Positions 13,201-22,500 of a stretch of DNA of 64,000 bases are shown one piece after another. The translations under genes and the position numbers were made by a program. The stretch's first letter is position 1. Every line of letters begins with the position of its first letter. The notes below the pieces were generated by a model. That model worked only from the letters and a program-made list of their open reading frames with translations. It made no database searches and was not told the DNA's origin. The stretch is from Argopecten irradians (lineage: Eukaryota > Mollusca > Bivalvia > Pectinida > Pectinidae), in assembly GCF_041381155.1 (NCBI RefSeq), contig NC_091147.1, forward strand, positions 10,314,837-10,378,836, given 5' to 3'.

Positions 13201-15549
13201 AGTACAATTTGTAAATAACTCTACAATGGAATTATCATATTAATTTAAAGCTCCAAAGTGAAAAAAATATGTATGAAAATGTTTATTTTTTTCTGAATCT
13301 GTATTCGAAATTTTCCCCAAAGTGAACCAGTATAAGCCAACCCTTCTATTTATAACTATTTTGTATTTCTAAAAAAATAAATAAATAAAGAAATTAGTAA
13401 AAAAAACATAAAAAACTATAACATTTTATAAGGTAAATGACTATTGGACTATATATATTAAACAGTAGTGTAGGCTCAATGCCAGTTACCTTAACAATCA
13501 GGTATCTATTGATTTATGTAAAGTAACCGTGTATAATAAACAAGCATGTATTGAGTCATCTTGAGTTTATCGGACACCACCTGAAAAGGCATCATAATAA
13601 ACCATCTAATATTTATGTTGTTGCTCAAATGAAAATTCATTACTTTTTAGGATTTAGATTTCGAAAGTTATCTCTTTTATTAATATTTTAAAAATTACAC
13701 AACTACTGCGCAACCGTTCCTAGTTTTATAGCGAACGATTTTTAATACAAACAAAAATATTTACCATATTTAAAACAAATATTATGTATGATATAAATAT
13801 CACATGATATTTTGAAGAGGAAAATACTTAACACATAAACAAAAATATGGATAACACTCATGGTTCACGTAAATTATGTATTAATACCTAAATATAGAAA
13901 GCAGGTGTGTTGTAATTGCTTGATTGTTTCCCCATGTAAATACCGAACCCTATAGCCCATATATAAGAGATCGATTGCAGAGTGTTCGATACATTTACCA
14001 TTAATTCAAAATGTCCTTATTTGTAAAAAAATGTGAGAAATTACAAAGAATGTTCTTTCTATAAAACGCTTTTGTATATTGGTATTAACCACCCCGACTG
14101 TCACACTGTTACCTACTGAAGCAGAAGAATTCCGTCAATATTACGTTTTGTGTTATCAATAATTCATTACTCAATTCAAACAACACATATATCGCTACTG
14201 GTTCTGGCATTATACATCACAGCCTTTCCTGGAATACCACGCTCTATACCGGGTACCTGACAGGGATGGGATCAATTATCGAATCGTATAAAACATACAA
14301 AGCCAGTTCTGTTAGTATATATTAAACAATGAGTGGGCAACAACAAGAAACATGTAATTTTATGTAAAGAGGATGTGAATGCTATAAATAGTTTAAATTA
14401 AACAATTTCAAAATATCACTGTCAACATTTATTCTTATACTTAGATTTATTTAGATTTTTCAGTACTTATTCTTAGTACATCTATGAACGACAAAATGGG
14501 ATGGCGGTAATCAGCGACCATATCTATATTCTACGTATTTATTATCATTACGTCTGAGCAGATGATAGTGAAGTGTAGTAAGCGTTAGTCAAAGGATATA
14601 TGTTAATATATGTATACTATACAGTATTTTTCTTTTTATTTATAATTCGGGCTTTAATTCATCGTTATTCTATGGTTTTACATTGAAATTAACATTCAGT
14701 GTTGTTTATTATAATGAAGTTAATGGACAACATATTTGAATGAGATAGCTAAACAATAACATTCCATGTCACTGCATAAGTTATGTGCATGTGTGCATTA
14801 AAACCCCATTACTATGTAATATGGCTGGTTATGGCAAGCTAACGACACAGAGGTATTACAACTCTTACCCATTGGTTCTCGAAAAACTGTTTTGTGTCTG
14901 GTGAGAGAACCCTCCCTCTCCATGTGTTTGGATCCAAGCTTATGCTATCATCACTTCGAAATGAGCTCATCGATCCATACTTGTTGTCGTCATAACGTGT
15001 ACTCCGACCGTAGTCCATGCTGACACCTAATGCTGGTTTCCCAACCCCACGACTTGCTCCGATATCATCAAGTCTGAATTGTCCTTCAGCTCCGTCATAT
15101 ATTCCGGATTCTGCGATTGTTGATAATTCTCTCTTCAACTTTTTGTCATCATGCGTGCGACCATATTCCCTCTTACTACTTTCACGCGTTGCTGTTATGG
15201 TTCGACTGTATGGCGAAGACACACCGTAGGGGTTTTCCCTTTCTGAACCGGTGTATACTTGACGGGTGTCCCGAAGATTACTTGTAGACTTTGACTTTGA
15301 GAGATCGTCTACAATATTGGCATCGTTCATCCAATCAAATCCGAAATCATCTTCATTTTCGTTATACATACGAGACTTGCGTATGTCGTTGTGAGCACGC
15401 GATCGTCCTAGATCGTCGTATGATTCCTCTACATCTGACCAATCATCGTTGTTGTATCTTCCGGATTTCGCAAAATTTTGTTTGTCCTTTGATCCATCCC
15501 GGTAGTAAAATGTATCTCTTAGAATCTTTCCTCCAAACCCACCAGACAT
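883..15549 (-). CDS. Type II membrane mucin with SEA and Ig domains (3' end outside window)
   Basis: Nine exons join in consistent phase: 15549-14869, 10341-10131, 8369-8346, 7858-7755, 6164-6091, 5759-2844, 2490-2164, 1870-1535 and 1221-883. The last ends in a phase-1 donor, so more exons lie beyond the left edge. The product has a charged, Ser/Arg/Asp-rich cytoplasmic tail, a hydrophobic segment (LPLILLVVSLLACVG, continuing to FVFVTAPS) with basic residues on its N side and hence a type II topology, a SEA domain, a Thr/Pro mucin stalk and three Ig-like domains. No signal peptide is seen. The ATG at 15549 (MSGGFGG) was chosen; one six codons upstream (15567) is also in frame. I recognise the domains but no named orthologue. 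A cell-surface role, perhaps as a sheddable mucin receptor, is inference. Frame continuity is lost inside the repeat exon. Confidence 0.75.
1535..1870 (-). CDS. Exon 8: Ig-like domain 2
   Basis: This phase 1-1 exon lies between TTGACAG and AAAGCTG/gtgagt. It encodes about 111 residues with Cys in AVSAISCVGVLPAG, SVTSNCTVNRTV and TEAKCVANNS. The spacing fits an Ig-like sandwich, although the usual Trp is not obvious. The strands are rich in Thr and Ser. Confidence 0.7.
2164..2490 (-). CDS. Exon 7: Ig-like domain 1
   Basis: This is a phase 1-1 exon from GATTACAG to CTGACAG/gtaagg. It encodes an Ig-like fold of about 108 residues with the paired cysteines in LAMTCIVNNLPDNW and DKGIFTCTLVS, preceded by a third Cys (SSHCND). 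Symmetrical phase-1 exons holding one Ig domain each are the usual arrangement in this superfamily. A potential N-glycosylation site is seen in NFTDT. Confidence 0.75.
2844..5759 (-). CDS. Exon 6: end of SEA domain plus Thr-rich mucin repeats
   Basis: The exon opens with SGSIIVIFVITVTGD, which matches the G-S-V-V-V strand and self-cleavage site of SEA domains, and completes the domain by about 5590. Repeats follow: 24-nt units reading MDTTTTxx at about 5140-5450, then 15-nt units reading TTTTP or TTTPT down to about 2900. The last residues are close to TTTESTSTTPAITTTMFVPP before CCAG/gtgaga (phase 1). One frame is open from 5759 to 4019 but contains an Asn/His-rich stretch (about 4150-4380) that looks like a temporary frame change. 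The remaining 1.2 kb needs another frame. The coding length does not match the phases of the two ends, so there is a net indel in the repeats, either real or from assembly. Confidence 0.7.
2900..4725. repeat. 15-bp coding minisatellite (TTTTP mucin repeat)
   Basis: On the plus strand the unit is GTGGTAGTTGTTGGT with variants (GTAACTG, GTAATTG, GGAGTG). It is repeated over about 1.8 kb with very little complexity. A block of several hundred bases appears twice: the sequence around 3590-3800 recurs at about 3950-4160, which indicates a higher-order duplication. On the plus strand the same DNA reads as long Val/Gly frames, which are only shadows of the Thr/Pro repeats. Confidence 0.9.
6091..6164 (-). 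CDS. Exon 5: middle of the SEA domain
   Basis: This 74-nt exon lies between CCTTTTAAG and TTTGAG/gtaggt, phase 0 in and phase 2 out. It encodes MLAVYNNDQSAVKNMDPKCK followed by VDSL. It was found because exons 4 and 6 do not fit each other in phase and a piece of SEA domain was missing. It supplies both, and its split codon AG/G restores the Arg before the SGSIIV motif. Confidence 0.75.
7042..7073. repeat. Short tandem repeat, about 11 bp x 3
   Basis: The motif CAACGAGACTT occurs in about three adjacent copies inside the intron between SEA exons 4 and 5. Confidence 0.7.
7755..7858 (-). CDS. Exon 4: N-terminal part of the SEA domain
   Basis: The exon runs from TATAG/GTGAGGCC to CACCCAG/gtaagg and goes from phase 1 to phase 0. 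It encodes EAKLEVTLNTTLTDALSQAN and then STERQAFEEDFCTQ. The pattern of a beta strand with NTT, a short helix and an acidic helix reaching a Cys is typical of the first half of SEA domains in membrane mucins. Confidence 0.75.
8346..8369 (-). CDS. Exon 3: 24-nt microexon with GC donor
   Basis: This short exon lies between TTTTCTTTCAG and GGAG/gcaagt, which is a near-consensus GC-AG donor. It is phase 1 at both ends, as required by exons 2 and 4, and adds a linker read as ATDSKPVG between the membrane segment and the SEA domain. Phase agreement and the strong flanking signals support it. Skipping it would keep the frame, so it could be an alternative exon. Confidence 0.6.
8636..8910. other. GC-richer unclassified insert in intron 3
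   Basis: Within AT-rich intron 3, next to exon 3, lies a block with more CpG (TTACGCGCGTGC) and a poly-T tract. It has an open minus-strand frame of 90 codons with no recognisable similarity. Composition suggests a transposon fragment, but I see no terminal repeats or family motif. Confidence 0.3.
9060..9590. repeat. Degenerate tandem repeat (AAAACTGTATTCACTA)
   Basis: Variants of AAAACTGNATTCACTA, spaced about 35-60 bases apart and separated by AACATTTAGTACG-like linkers, recur across about 500 bases of the intron between exons 2 and 3. They look like an old, diverged satellite-like array. Confidence 0.6.
9694..10036. mobile_element. 343-bp MITE with TTAA ends
   Basis: Both ends read inward as TTAAAGATGCTCCAC followed by a related GACA (TTAAAGATGCTCCACCGCCG on the left, TTAAAGATGCTCCACTGATG on the right in reverse). 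The outer TTAA on each side may be the target duplication. There is no coding capacity. The size, the inverted ends and the position in an intron fit a non-autonomous DNA transposon, perhaps mobilised by a piggyBac-like enzyme if the TTAA is the target site. Confidence 0.7.
10131..10341 (-). CDS. Exon 2: membrane anchor of the SEA/mucin/Ig protein
   Basis: The exon starts after the acceptor ATTGTTCAG and ends at CAG/gtatga in phase 1, giving 70 codons plus one base. It encodes a basic juxtamembrane stretch (HRKDSRPRRFNVHR) and then about 23 hydrophobic residues (LPLILLVVSLLACVGVAIAV and on to FVFV). Positive charges on the N-terminal side and the lack of a signal peptide indicate an N-in, C-out anchor. 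The longest open frame here is on the same strand in a different frame and does not fit the neighbouring exons. Confidence 0.8.
10385..10581 (-). mobile_element. tRNA-derived SINE
   Basis: Read on the minus strand, it starts with a tRNA-like head holding an A-box-like GGTCAAGTGGTTAAG (10563-10577) and a B-box-like GTAGTTCGATGAGG (10502-10515). A body follows with GATTTCTCTCCAGGTACTCC and GGCATTCCTCCACC (about 10440-10480). This central motif is familiar from SINEs with a conserved core in bivalves and other invertebrates (MetaSINE-like; subfamily from memory and uncertain). It lies in intron 1, just 5' of the membrane-anchor exon. Confidence 0.65.
10582..14868. other. Intron 1 remainder, no gene seen
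   Basis: About 4.3 kb of AT-rich sequence separates exon 1 from the SINE and exon 2. Open frames are short and unrelated to known families. I see no RNA gene. Confidence 0.5.
14869..15549 (-). CDS. Exon 1: cytoplasmic tail of the SEA/mucin/Ig protein
   Basis: There are 227 in-frame codons from MSGGFGGKILRD to the conserved end LSPDTKQFFENQW, followed by the donor GTAAGAG at phase 0. The composition is hydrophilic, rich in Ser, Arg, Asp and Tyr, with no recognised domain, so it is probably disordered. Joining to the next exon gives ENQW followed by VLPLRCKLG. A related exon at 18983-19510 shares blocks such as ENPY, the run to NKYGS, SDD and the W-R-LS-DTK end, which supports this exon as real coding sequence. 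Confidence 0.8.
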
Positions 15550-16410
15550 GATGGCGGATTTAAACACAAACCGTGGTATATAAACTTAATCAACAATAAC
15601 TGCCTGTAGGTAATCCACTATTACTATGTTATTAAAGAATCCATTTCAGACATGTAACTGTGAATCATATATCTTTATCAATATCCATTTGTAACATTAA
15701 ATCCTGCAAGTATGCCTGAATGAATCAAGTCTCAGGGTAACATTCCGGAAGTTCTGCCACAGCGTTAATATTAGTTATGATAACCCTTTAAAGAGTCACC
15801 CAATACTACCCGTAAACAGACAATGCATACTAATGTCTATGGATCTGTACTTTGCATGTTACAATTTACTACCGGGTCTGCCAGTCAAAGTCTGCAATGG
15901 GCAGGCATAACAAAGACTCTTTTCTATAGTTAACCAACACGCAAGTCGCATTTTCTGTATGCAATTGTCCTTGTAATTGCGCTTCATTCTATACTCCCGT
16001 TCGTTTAACTTTGAACCAAACTTGTTTCAAAACACTATTGAATATCTTACACAAATCCTTATCAGCTTACTAGAACATCATTACAATAAAGCTTAACACG
16101 TTGTGTGCCTATACATGGACGTAGGTTAGTAGGGTATTTCCTGCGAATATTACCCTTTTGGTTCATAAACTGCTGTGAAGAATTTATCTATTTTTTATTT
16201 TTTTTTATTTTTCATATTTATTTTAATGGCAATTCAACAACTTGATTTGCTCGTCGGACACGGTTACACATGCCAGAAAACAGGACCTCTACTGTAAACT
16301 TGATTTGACAGATAATTACAGATAGTTTAGCGTTACAGATAAGGCAATTGCACAACACAGCTGCACACACAGTCATTTTACTGAAATGGAAAGAGGTTTT
16401 ATTTTCCCAT

Positions 16411-16990
16411 CTTCAGTTCAAATAGTAAAACTGAAAGTTAATTTTAGAAGATAATTATACCATTGACCACCGAGGTAGTTACAAACTAGGATTTTACTTT
16501 CTCCCATACTTCACAGGGATATCCCGTGTTTGCTAGGGAAAATATATCTCTATCTTACACAGGGGGGTGAAAGACAGCTCACACGCGCTAGACAATAACG
16601 TGACGTCATCAATACATGCAGCATAACTGCGGCGCGCATTGTAGATGACGTCATCAATATTGACGCATAACGACGTTCCTGCGATCATGGCGCGATGAAA
16701 AAGGTGGAAACCAACTAGAATTTCATCATTTTTTCTACTAAGTATGGGAGAAAAAGAATCTTACATCGGTCTGTGAAGTGAACAGGGATACCTCAACCCT
16801 CGTGAAAGATTTTGGGCGTCAACCCTCGGCAAGCCTCGGGTTGACCGGCCAAAATCTTTCACTCGGGTTGAGATATCCCTGTCCACTTCACAGACCCATG
16901 TAAGATTCTATTATATTCAGTTTAAACAGTACAACTGAAAGTTTGTTTTGGAAGATAATTATACCAATGACCACCGGGGTAGTTACAAAT
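16411..16990. repeat. Composite repeat: flanking direct repeats around inverted arms
   Basis: Copies of about 75 bp (16411-16485 and 16916-16990), both holding AGATAATTATACCA and GACCACCG, lie in direct orientation on either side of a 430-bp insert. The insert begins with TTTCTCCCATACTTCACAGG, and the middle carries its complement (AGTATGGGAGAAAAAG, 16741-16756). It carries two GACGTCATCAAT boxes (16601-16612 and 16647-16658) and ends in the palindrome at 16755-16910. This looks like nested or duplicated mobile sequence. Confidence 0.6.
16755..16910. repeat. Long palindrome with CCCTCGGCAAGCCTCGG centre
   Basis: Arms of about 75 bp are near-perfect inverses: GAATCTTACAT, GGTCTGTGAAGTG, ACAGGGATA, CTCAACC, GTGAAAGATTTTGG on the left, with their complements on the right. 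The centre AACCCTCGGCAAGCCTCGGG (16821-16840) is shared with the palindrome at 57871-58018. A single strand would fold into a stem of roughly 70 base pairs. Confidence 0.85.
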
Positions 16991-18042
16991 GGGTATTCAA
17001 ATACAGTCAGTGGCAATGACAACGACAATAGCAGTCAATGTGGTTGTGGTTACATGTATATTACAATGTCTTCATCCTTATCACCGTATTTGTGTGTTTG
17101 TCACCCTTATATAATATTGCCTATTTTCAATTCGCACTATTGTCTAAAAATGTAAATAGTTGTTTTTATAATGTGTACTGTTTTGTTTTAGTTCACGTTG
17201 AAGTAAAACGTTTTTAGTCTACTCCAAGTCATAAAATAGCCTCAATCACATTTGTTGGTCTGAATGGAGCGTGATTGGAATAACGATAACCTGTGTCTAT
17301 AGTGGTGCCGAATAGGGAATCAAACCATAAAACAAACCTGAAGTATAAAAAAAAACCCACTTCAAGTGATGTTTATAAACGTAGTCGGCATCATGGAGTT
17401 AGAGATGTTATTACTGTTGTTTATATATGAAATGTTTATATATATGAAACGTAACGAATAGAAAATGTTGGTATACAAATACATTACTGAAAAGTACATA
17501 TATGTAAATGGAGACTTAGCAAGAAAAATGCCATGTTTGATGAAAAACATTCGCTACACATTTTCAGTCAAATGATCTCCAATTGACGACCTTATCGTGT
17601 CCTCAATAGAAATTAACTTTAAAGTAAAGACTCGTATGCAATTGTCGGTCTATAGATTGATGTGAGCTTTCTTTTAAATATTTTCGCAAAATGATCGTAT
17701 GTTTTGTATCTTGGTGGTACTGCATTATTTGAAAAGCTTACATGTTGCGTTCATGAAATTCATGAAAAATAATGCACAGGAGAACAAATGAAGTAAAAAC
17801 ACTAAACGACAAAGATTCAGATTGTCAAAGGTGAGTCCATTCACGTGGCCGCAAACCCGGGTGGAGACGTCATAAACATACCCATAGATAGCCCCTCTAC
17901 ACACACTACCTACGTTAACAGTCACGTTCTAGTTTGGTTATGGTAATTTGGTCAGAATATTTATAAGTAATTAAGTAAACATAAACGACTGATAGTCCCG
18001 ACAAGTTCTAACAGAATTGGCAAAAGTATAAGGAACAACGAA

Positions 18043-18370
18043 CAAGAGCTGTTTGAGAACAGCACAGCTCGCCTTTTCAGAAGAAGTTGATGTTCAAGTA
18101 TTTACTATTTAAACATGGAAATATGACAAATTAACAGACTCAAAAACTCCCTAAAGGGCCCCAAATTGGTTGTATTATCACGTTTAGCATCCATACACTT
18201 TAGGAAAATTAAATCATAAACATTTATTATGACTTAAGCTTAAACAATTGACGAAACAGAAACTTGCTCAAAAACTTTAACGTGAAATGGGACGCCAACG
18301 CTGACGCCGACGCCGACGCCGACGCCGGGGTGACAACATTAGCTCCCCCTATTCTTCGAATAGGCCAGCG
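18043..18370. repeat. Unclassified repeat with GACGCC microsatellite
   Basis: The block begins with AGAGCTGTTTGAGAACAGCA, holds about five GACGCC units at 18292-18328 and ends with TAGCTCCCCCTATTCTTCGA. Repeats that join a (GACGCC)n tract to a TTAGCTCCCC-type end are, from memory, common in bivalve genomes. No coding capacity is seen. Confidence 0.45.
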
Positions 18371-18982
18371 AAAAATGGATGGATTTTGTAAACAATCTTT
18401 CAATAAATGATTCAAATTTTTGTTATTATCGATATTGATGATGTTGTGTAATTGCACTAGCTTAGAAAGCGAAATTTTGCATTAATTTTGTAGTATATGT
18501 CGTGATCATAACACAAGGTGATAATGTTACTAAACCAGAACTTAATCGTTTTTTATGATATATGAAATAGATAGGCTGACATTATAAATGTCATTTTATA
18601 TTATCGATACAAGTAGAAAATGGGTAGATTTTTTGTATAAATTGACGTAGATATCTCATTCAGTATACGATATTGGAATTACATTTTTATAGGTCAATAT
18701 GAACGGTAATCTATAAACAAATTAAAATACAAATATACGTATTTTTTCGGATTGATTAAACAATATGTTTCTATCAAAGAGCACAATTTTGACAAGGAAT
18801 TCAAACCTAACCTTCGGATTAACAATACATAGTACATTGTGTATGATGTATTGCATTAGTAATTCACGTTATTCAATATGGTATTATGTACGGATGGATT
18901 TATAACTTCCCACTATAACTGTCAGTCTTTCATTAAATGATGTACCAAATATATAGATATGTAGTACGAAACTGACACCTAC

Positions 18983-19510
18983 CTTATTCCATTTATCAGA
19001 GAATAACTCTTTTGTGTCCAGAGATAGAATTTCACTTCTCCAATCATTTGGTGGTAGGTGATAGGTTATAGTGTCATCACTGTTACCCGAACCCCATGAT
19101 CCGTATTTATTCGTGTTGCCATGACGATTTTGTCTTCTGTTTTCCATTCTGACACTATGTGTCTTCCCTTCTGCTTATAGCGAAATTCCCAGCGAGGTGG
19201 CTTAACCCTGACTATACTTTTGCTGAAATCGTGTACGTTGATGATCTATGAACTCAATTTCGTCCATATTTACTTTCTTCAGTGTCACGCTCCGTTAGAA
19301 TCTTGCGGGAATAAGGAAAGGTGTTATCATACGGATTTTCTATCATTCTCGAGCTGCTTCATATTTTCTTAGCTAGTCATCCGATGATTGTTCCCTTAAT
19401 TTGGCGTAGCCGTATCTCCAGAGTCTTACACCATGTCTTTCCTACTCATCGCTAAAACCATCGTCATTGTCTAGTTTAGACGTTATTTTTGGCTCATTTT
19501 GACGTATTTT
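18983..19510 (-). pseudogene. Decayed or partial copy of the mucin gene's first exon
   Basis: Minus-strand translation aligns in blocks with exon 1 of the SEA/mucin/Ig gene: DNDDGFSDE (about 19460-19490), IENPYDNTFPYSRKILTERD (about 19280-19345), then NTNKYGS, SDDTIT and NDWRSEILSLDTKELFSDKW ending at a phase-0 donor AAG/gtaggt (18983). Stops interrupt the upper half, for example after GRN near 19255 and just before AEGK near 19180. The lower part, from an ATG at 19147 (MENRRQNRHG), is open for 55 codons and could still splice to exon 2 at 10341. No duplicate of the later exons was seen. It is either a dead duplicate or a shortened alternative first exon. Confidence 0.65.
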
Positions 19511-22500
19511 GTTCTTTCATTCAACTTGTCATATGGTTGTGTTTAGGTCCCTTTTCTGAACATGGCGAATATTTACAAAAATTTGCAACATAAAACTGCT
19601 TGATAAAAAGATGATTCACAAATAGATGAAAATGATATGATTATACATAGGTTTGTATTTAAATAGCATGTATACAATGTATATGTATAGCTGTATGTCT
19701 TCACAATTTCTTCTGAAATAGAATTGTTATTTTCAAAGGTGATTTATGCAGATCACTTACACATTTATAGTTTGTAGTTCGTAGATTCATAATAGCGAAC
19801 AAAGGTCCAAAAGCTATTACTGTTGACAAATGATCTGCATATTACGGCTAATTTTAAACAACATATTATGACGCGAATCAATTAATTTCTTATCTACATT
19901 CCAATTATGAAATGATATCTTAATTATCCTATATCACACACTTACCATTCTATGTGTTTTCTTACTAAGAAATCATTCACAAGTGACAATGCATTAGAAA
20001 CAATGCATTTGAAGCGAGGATGCAGGATTCTGTTATCAATTTATTTTGGTTTAATATTATATTTCAATACCAAATTACGGTAGAACACCAAAGCAATAGT
20101 ATGGGTTCTTAGTAAAATAAGAAGAACCAATACAAACAAACTAAACTGTTTGGAAACCACTTTACGATAAAACAAATCTGTATTGCTGAGTAGAATTCAG
20201 GAAACGAGTAAATCAACATCAGTTTTATTAATTAGATGACAAAGTCGGAATCAAAGCTTACATTAAAGTACTGGAAAACAAAAATCATTAGATACGTCCA
20301 CTTTGCATGCGTTCCCACCTCATTATTGTCTTGATTTGCGATATTAAGTAGAATAACATTTCTCGAGACTGTTTTTCTCTTTTTTTCTGTTTTTTTTTTT
20401 TTTGCTTTCTTTTTTTATAATAAAAAAACAACAAAAGATTAGTTCAATTGCTAGGAAAAAATTAAAAAATGAAAACATCTTTGATTCAACAACTATAAAC
20501 AACCATATTGCCATTTGAAATAATAGAAGGTCTACGATTCATACCAATGTCCGAAGGATCCCAAATTGTTGTCCGTAATAAGTAGTTATCAACCGCAGCA
20601 TGTGTGAGTTATATCATCTAATCATTACTTATCAAATGTTCTGATTCAACTTACGTGTTTGTAATTTAATTTTCATTATTTTTTTACGTTTAATAATTTG
20701 AAATGAAAACTTCTGTTCTGTAGGTTCAGCTTCCATTAAAATATTTATGTCCTTTATATTTTACTAGACCAAGGATAGTCCTGTTTTGTCACCGTTAACC
20801 GATCATTAATTGTTTATTTTAATGACAGCAGAAAATACGACACCAACGTGATTAGAACTCTTCTGTTTGCACTGTCACATCGGGTAGTATTTACATTGTC
20901 GTTGTATTGGTGTGGACCCGCGGTCTAGTTACATAATGACAGCACCATAACAGTAAGGATTGATGTACTACTAAAAGTATTTTCCGTATTGAAAAAAAAA
21001 ACTCATCCGGATCACATGAAGAACACAGTAGCATGTCACACTGTTACGCAATGGGTTTTTTCATGTCTTTGCCGTTTAGCTCAAGTTTTACGACATTTTC
21101 TAAAATTTTTGTTTATGTGTCTCTTTCCGTATATGTTAGATAGGTTTTAATGCTTTTTATACTGTTATATGTTATATGTGACAAATTTGTAATTCTGCTA
21201 TATAGAATGACATCATATTTTGTTTCTCTGTATACTTTTGATAATTGATAATTAATCATTTACTCAGTTGATGTTAGTTGGCATTATGACAAAAAGTAAA
21301 ATTATTATGTAATCATTCTCCATCACTCTCCCTTAACGAAAGGGTGTGTGAGGTCTTGTTATGTCAAAATAATGTGCGATTTATGTGCTCGAAAAGTCTG
21401 TTTTAAAGTCCTTATCAGAAATCTGAGGTCATAAATAGTGTAAGCAATTGTTCAATCGTCCAGTCATTCTCCAAACAAAAAGTAAACATGTCATACTTGT
21501 GATTAATGTTTAAGTGCTCTAGATAATTAAACTTCTTAAAAATGAAGGACAATGCCTATTGAAAAATAACATATCCGTGGTCCCGAATTGTTGCGACGTA
21601 GTGAAATACAATATATTTTCATTAAAAGAAAAACTTGTCAGAGAAAATCCTTAAATATTTTGTAACGCCCTATTTACCTAAAATATACTTTTACCGACTT
21701 TATTGTTTCAGTAATTGGTATAGAGCTCTATTAAACCACTATTATAAGTACATGTATGGATTAACATATATTTAACACTTTATTATAGCCATGTAAGGCA
21801 TATATTACGTACTACGGTTACTACCGATCTGTACACAAGTTTTCTCTCTCTTTCAAATATAACATTGTTGTAAATCTAATGATTCACCTTCTTGTTGGAA
21901 CATCAAAGAACCATATTCACTTTTGTATATGGTTTTATAGCACCAATGACGTGGTTTTTCTCTCATTCTTTTATTTTCAAATTATAAATCCCCCAATGAG
22001 TTGACAAGCTAGGAGTTTAATAGAGAAGATCAAATATGACTATAAGATATAGTGCTATTATGTATAGACCATTGCCGCAAGCCAAATATGTTGTAGAGGT
22101 GTATCGTATTACATCACTATAAATTATATATTGTTATCTGACATTGAACAAACTTATCTAAATATAGTTGGACTGTGTGTCGGTTACACAATGAACTTAT
22201 ATATATATTGGCATTGTGTCCTCTATCAAAGTAACGCTTCATTACGTTGTGCAAAATTTATATTGAGGAATCAATGATCGATTTTCTTTATTCGAAATTA
22301 AATAGTTTTACTTGTATTTGTGCAGAATACAAACATATCTTTAACGATAATGGTAACACGACCCGGAATAGCTTTGAAGTTTTTTTGGTTGTACAAGTAT
22401 AGCGGACTAAGGGCTATATACATATGTCTATGAGGTAAATTTCATTGGAATTAATGTCACAGTATAACCTACACACAACATACTTTTACTATTTCAACTT

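Larger units (their letters stand above)
15550..18982. other. 5' flank of the SEA/mucin/Ig gene
   Basis: No supported gene lies here. The stretch contains the composite palindromic repeat at 16411-16990 and the GACGCC-bearing repeat at 18043-18370. It must also contain the promoter of the gene, but no convincing core element was recognised. Confidence 0.5.

Noticed and set aside
17725-17925. Minus-strand frame with NVGSVCRGAIYGYVYDVSTR
   Set aside because: It looks codon-like at first, but it lacks an acceptor or partner exon and changes to low-complexity Phe/Leu sequence.
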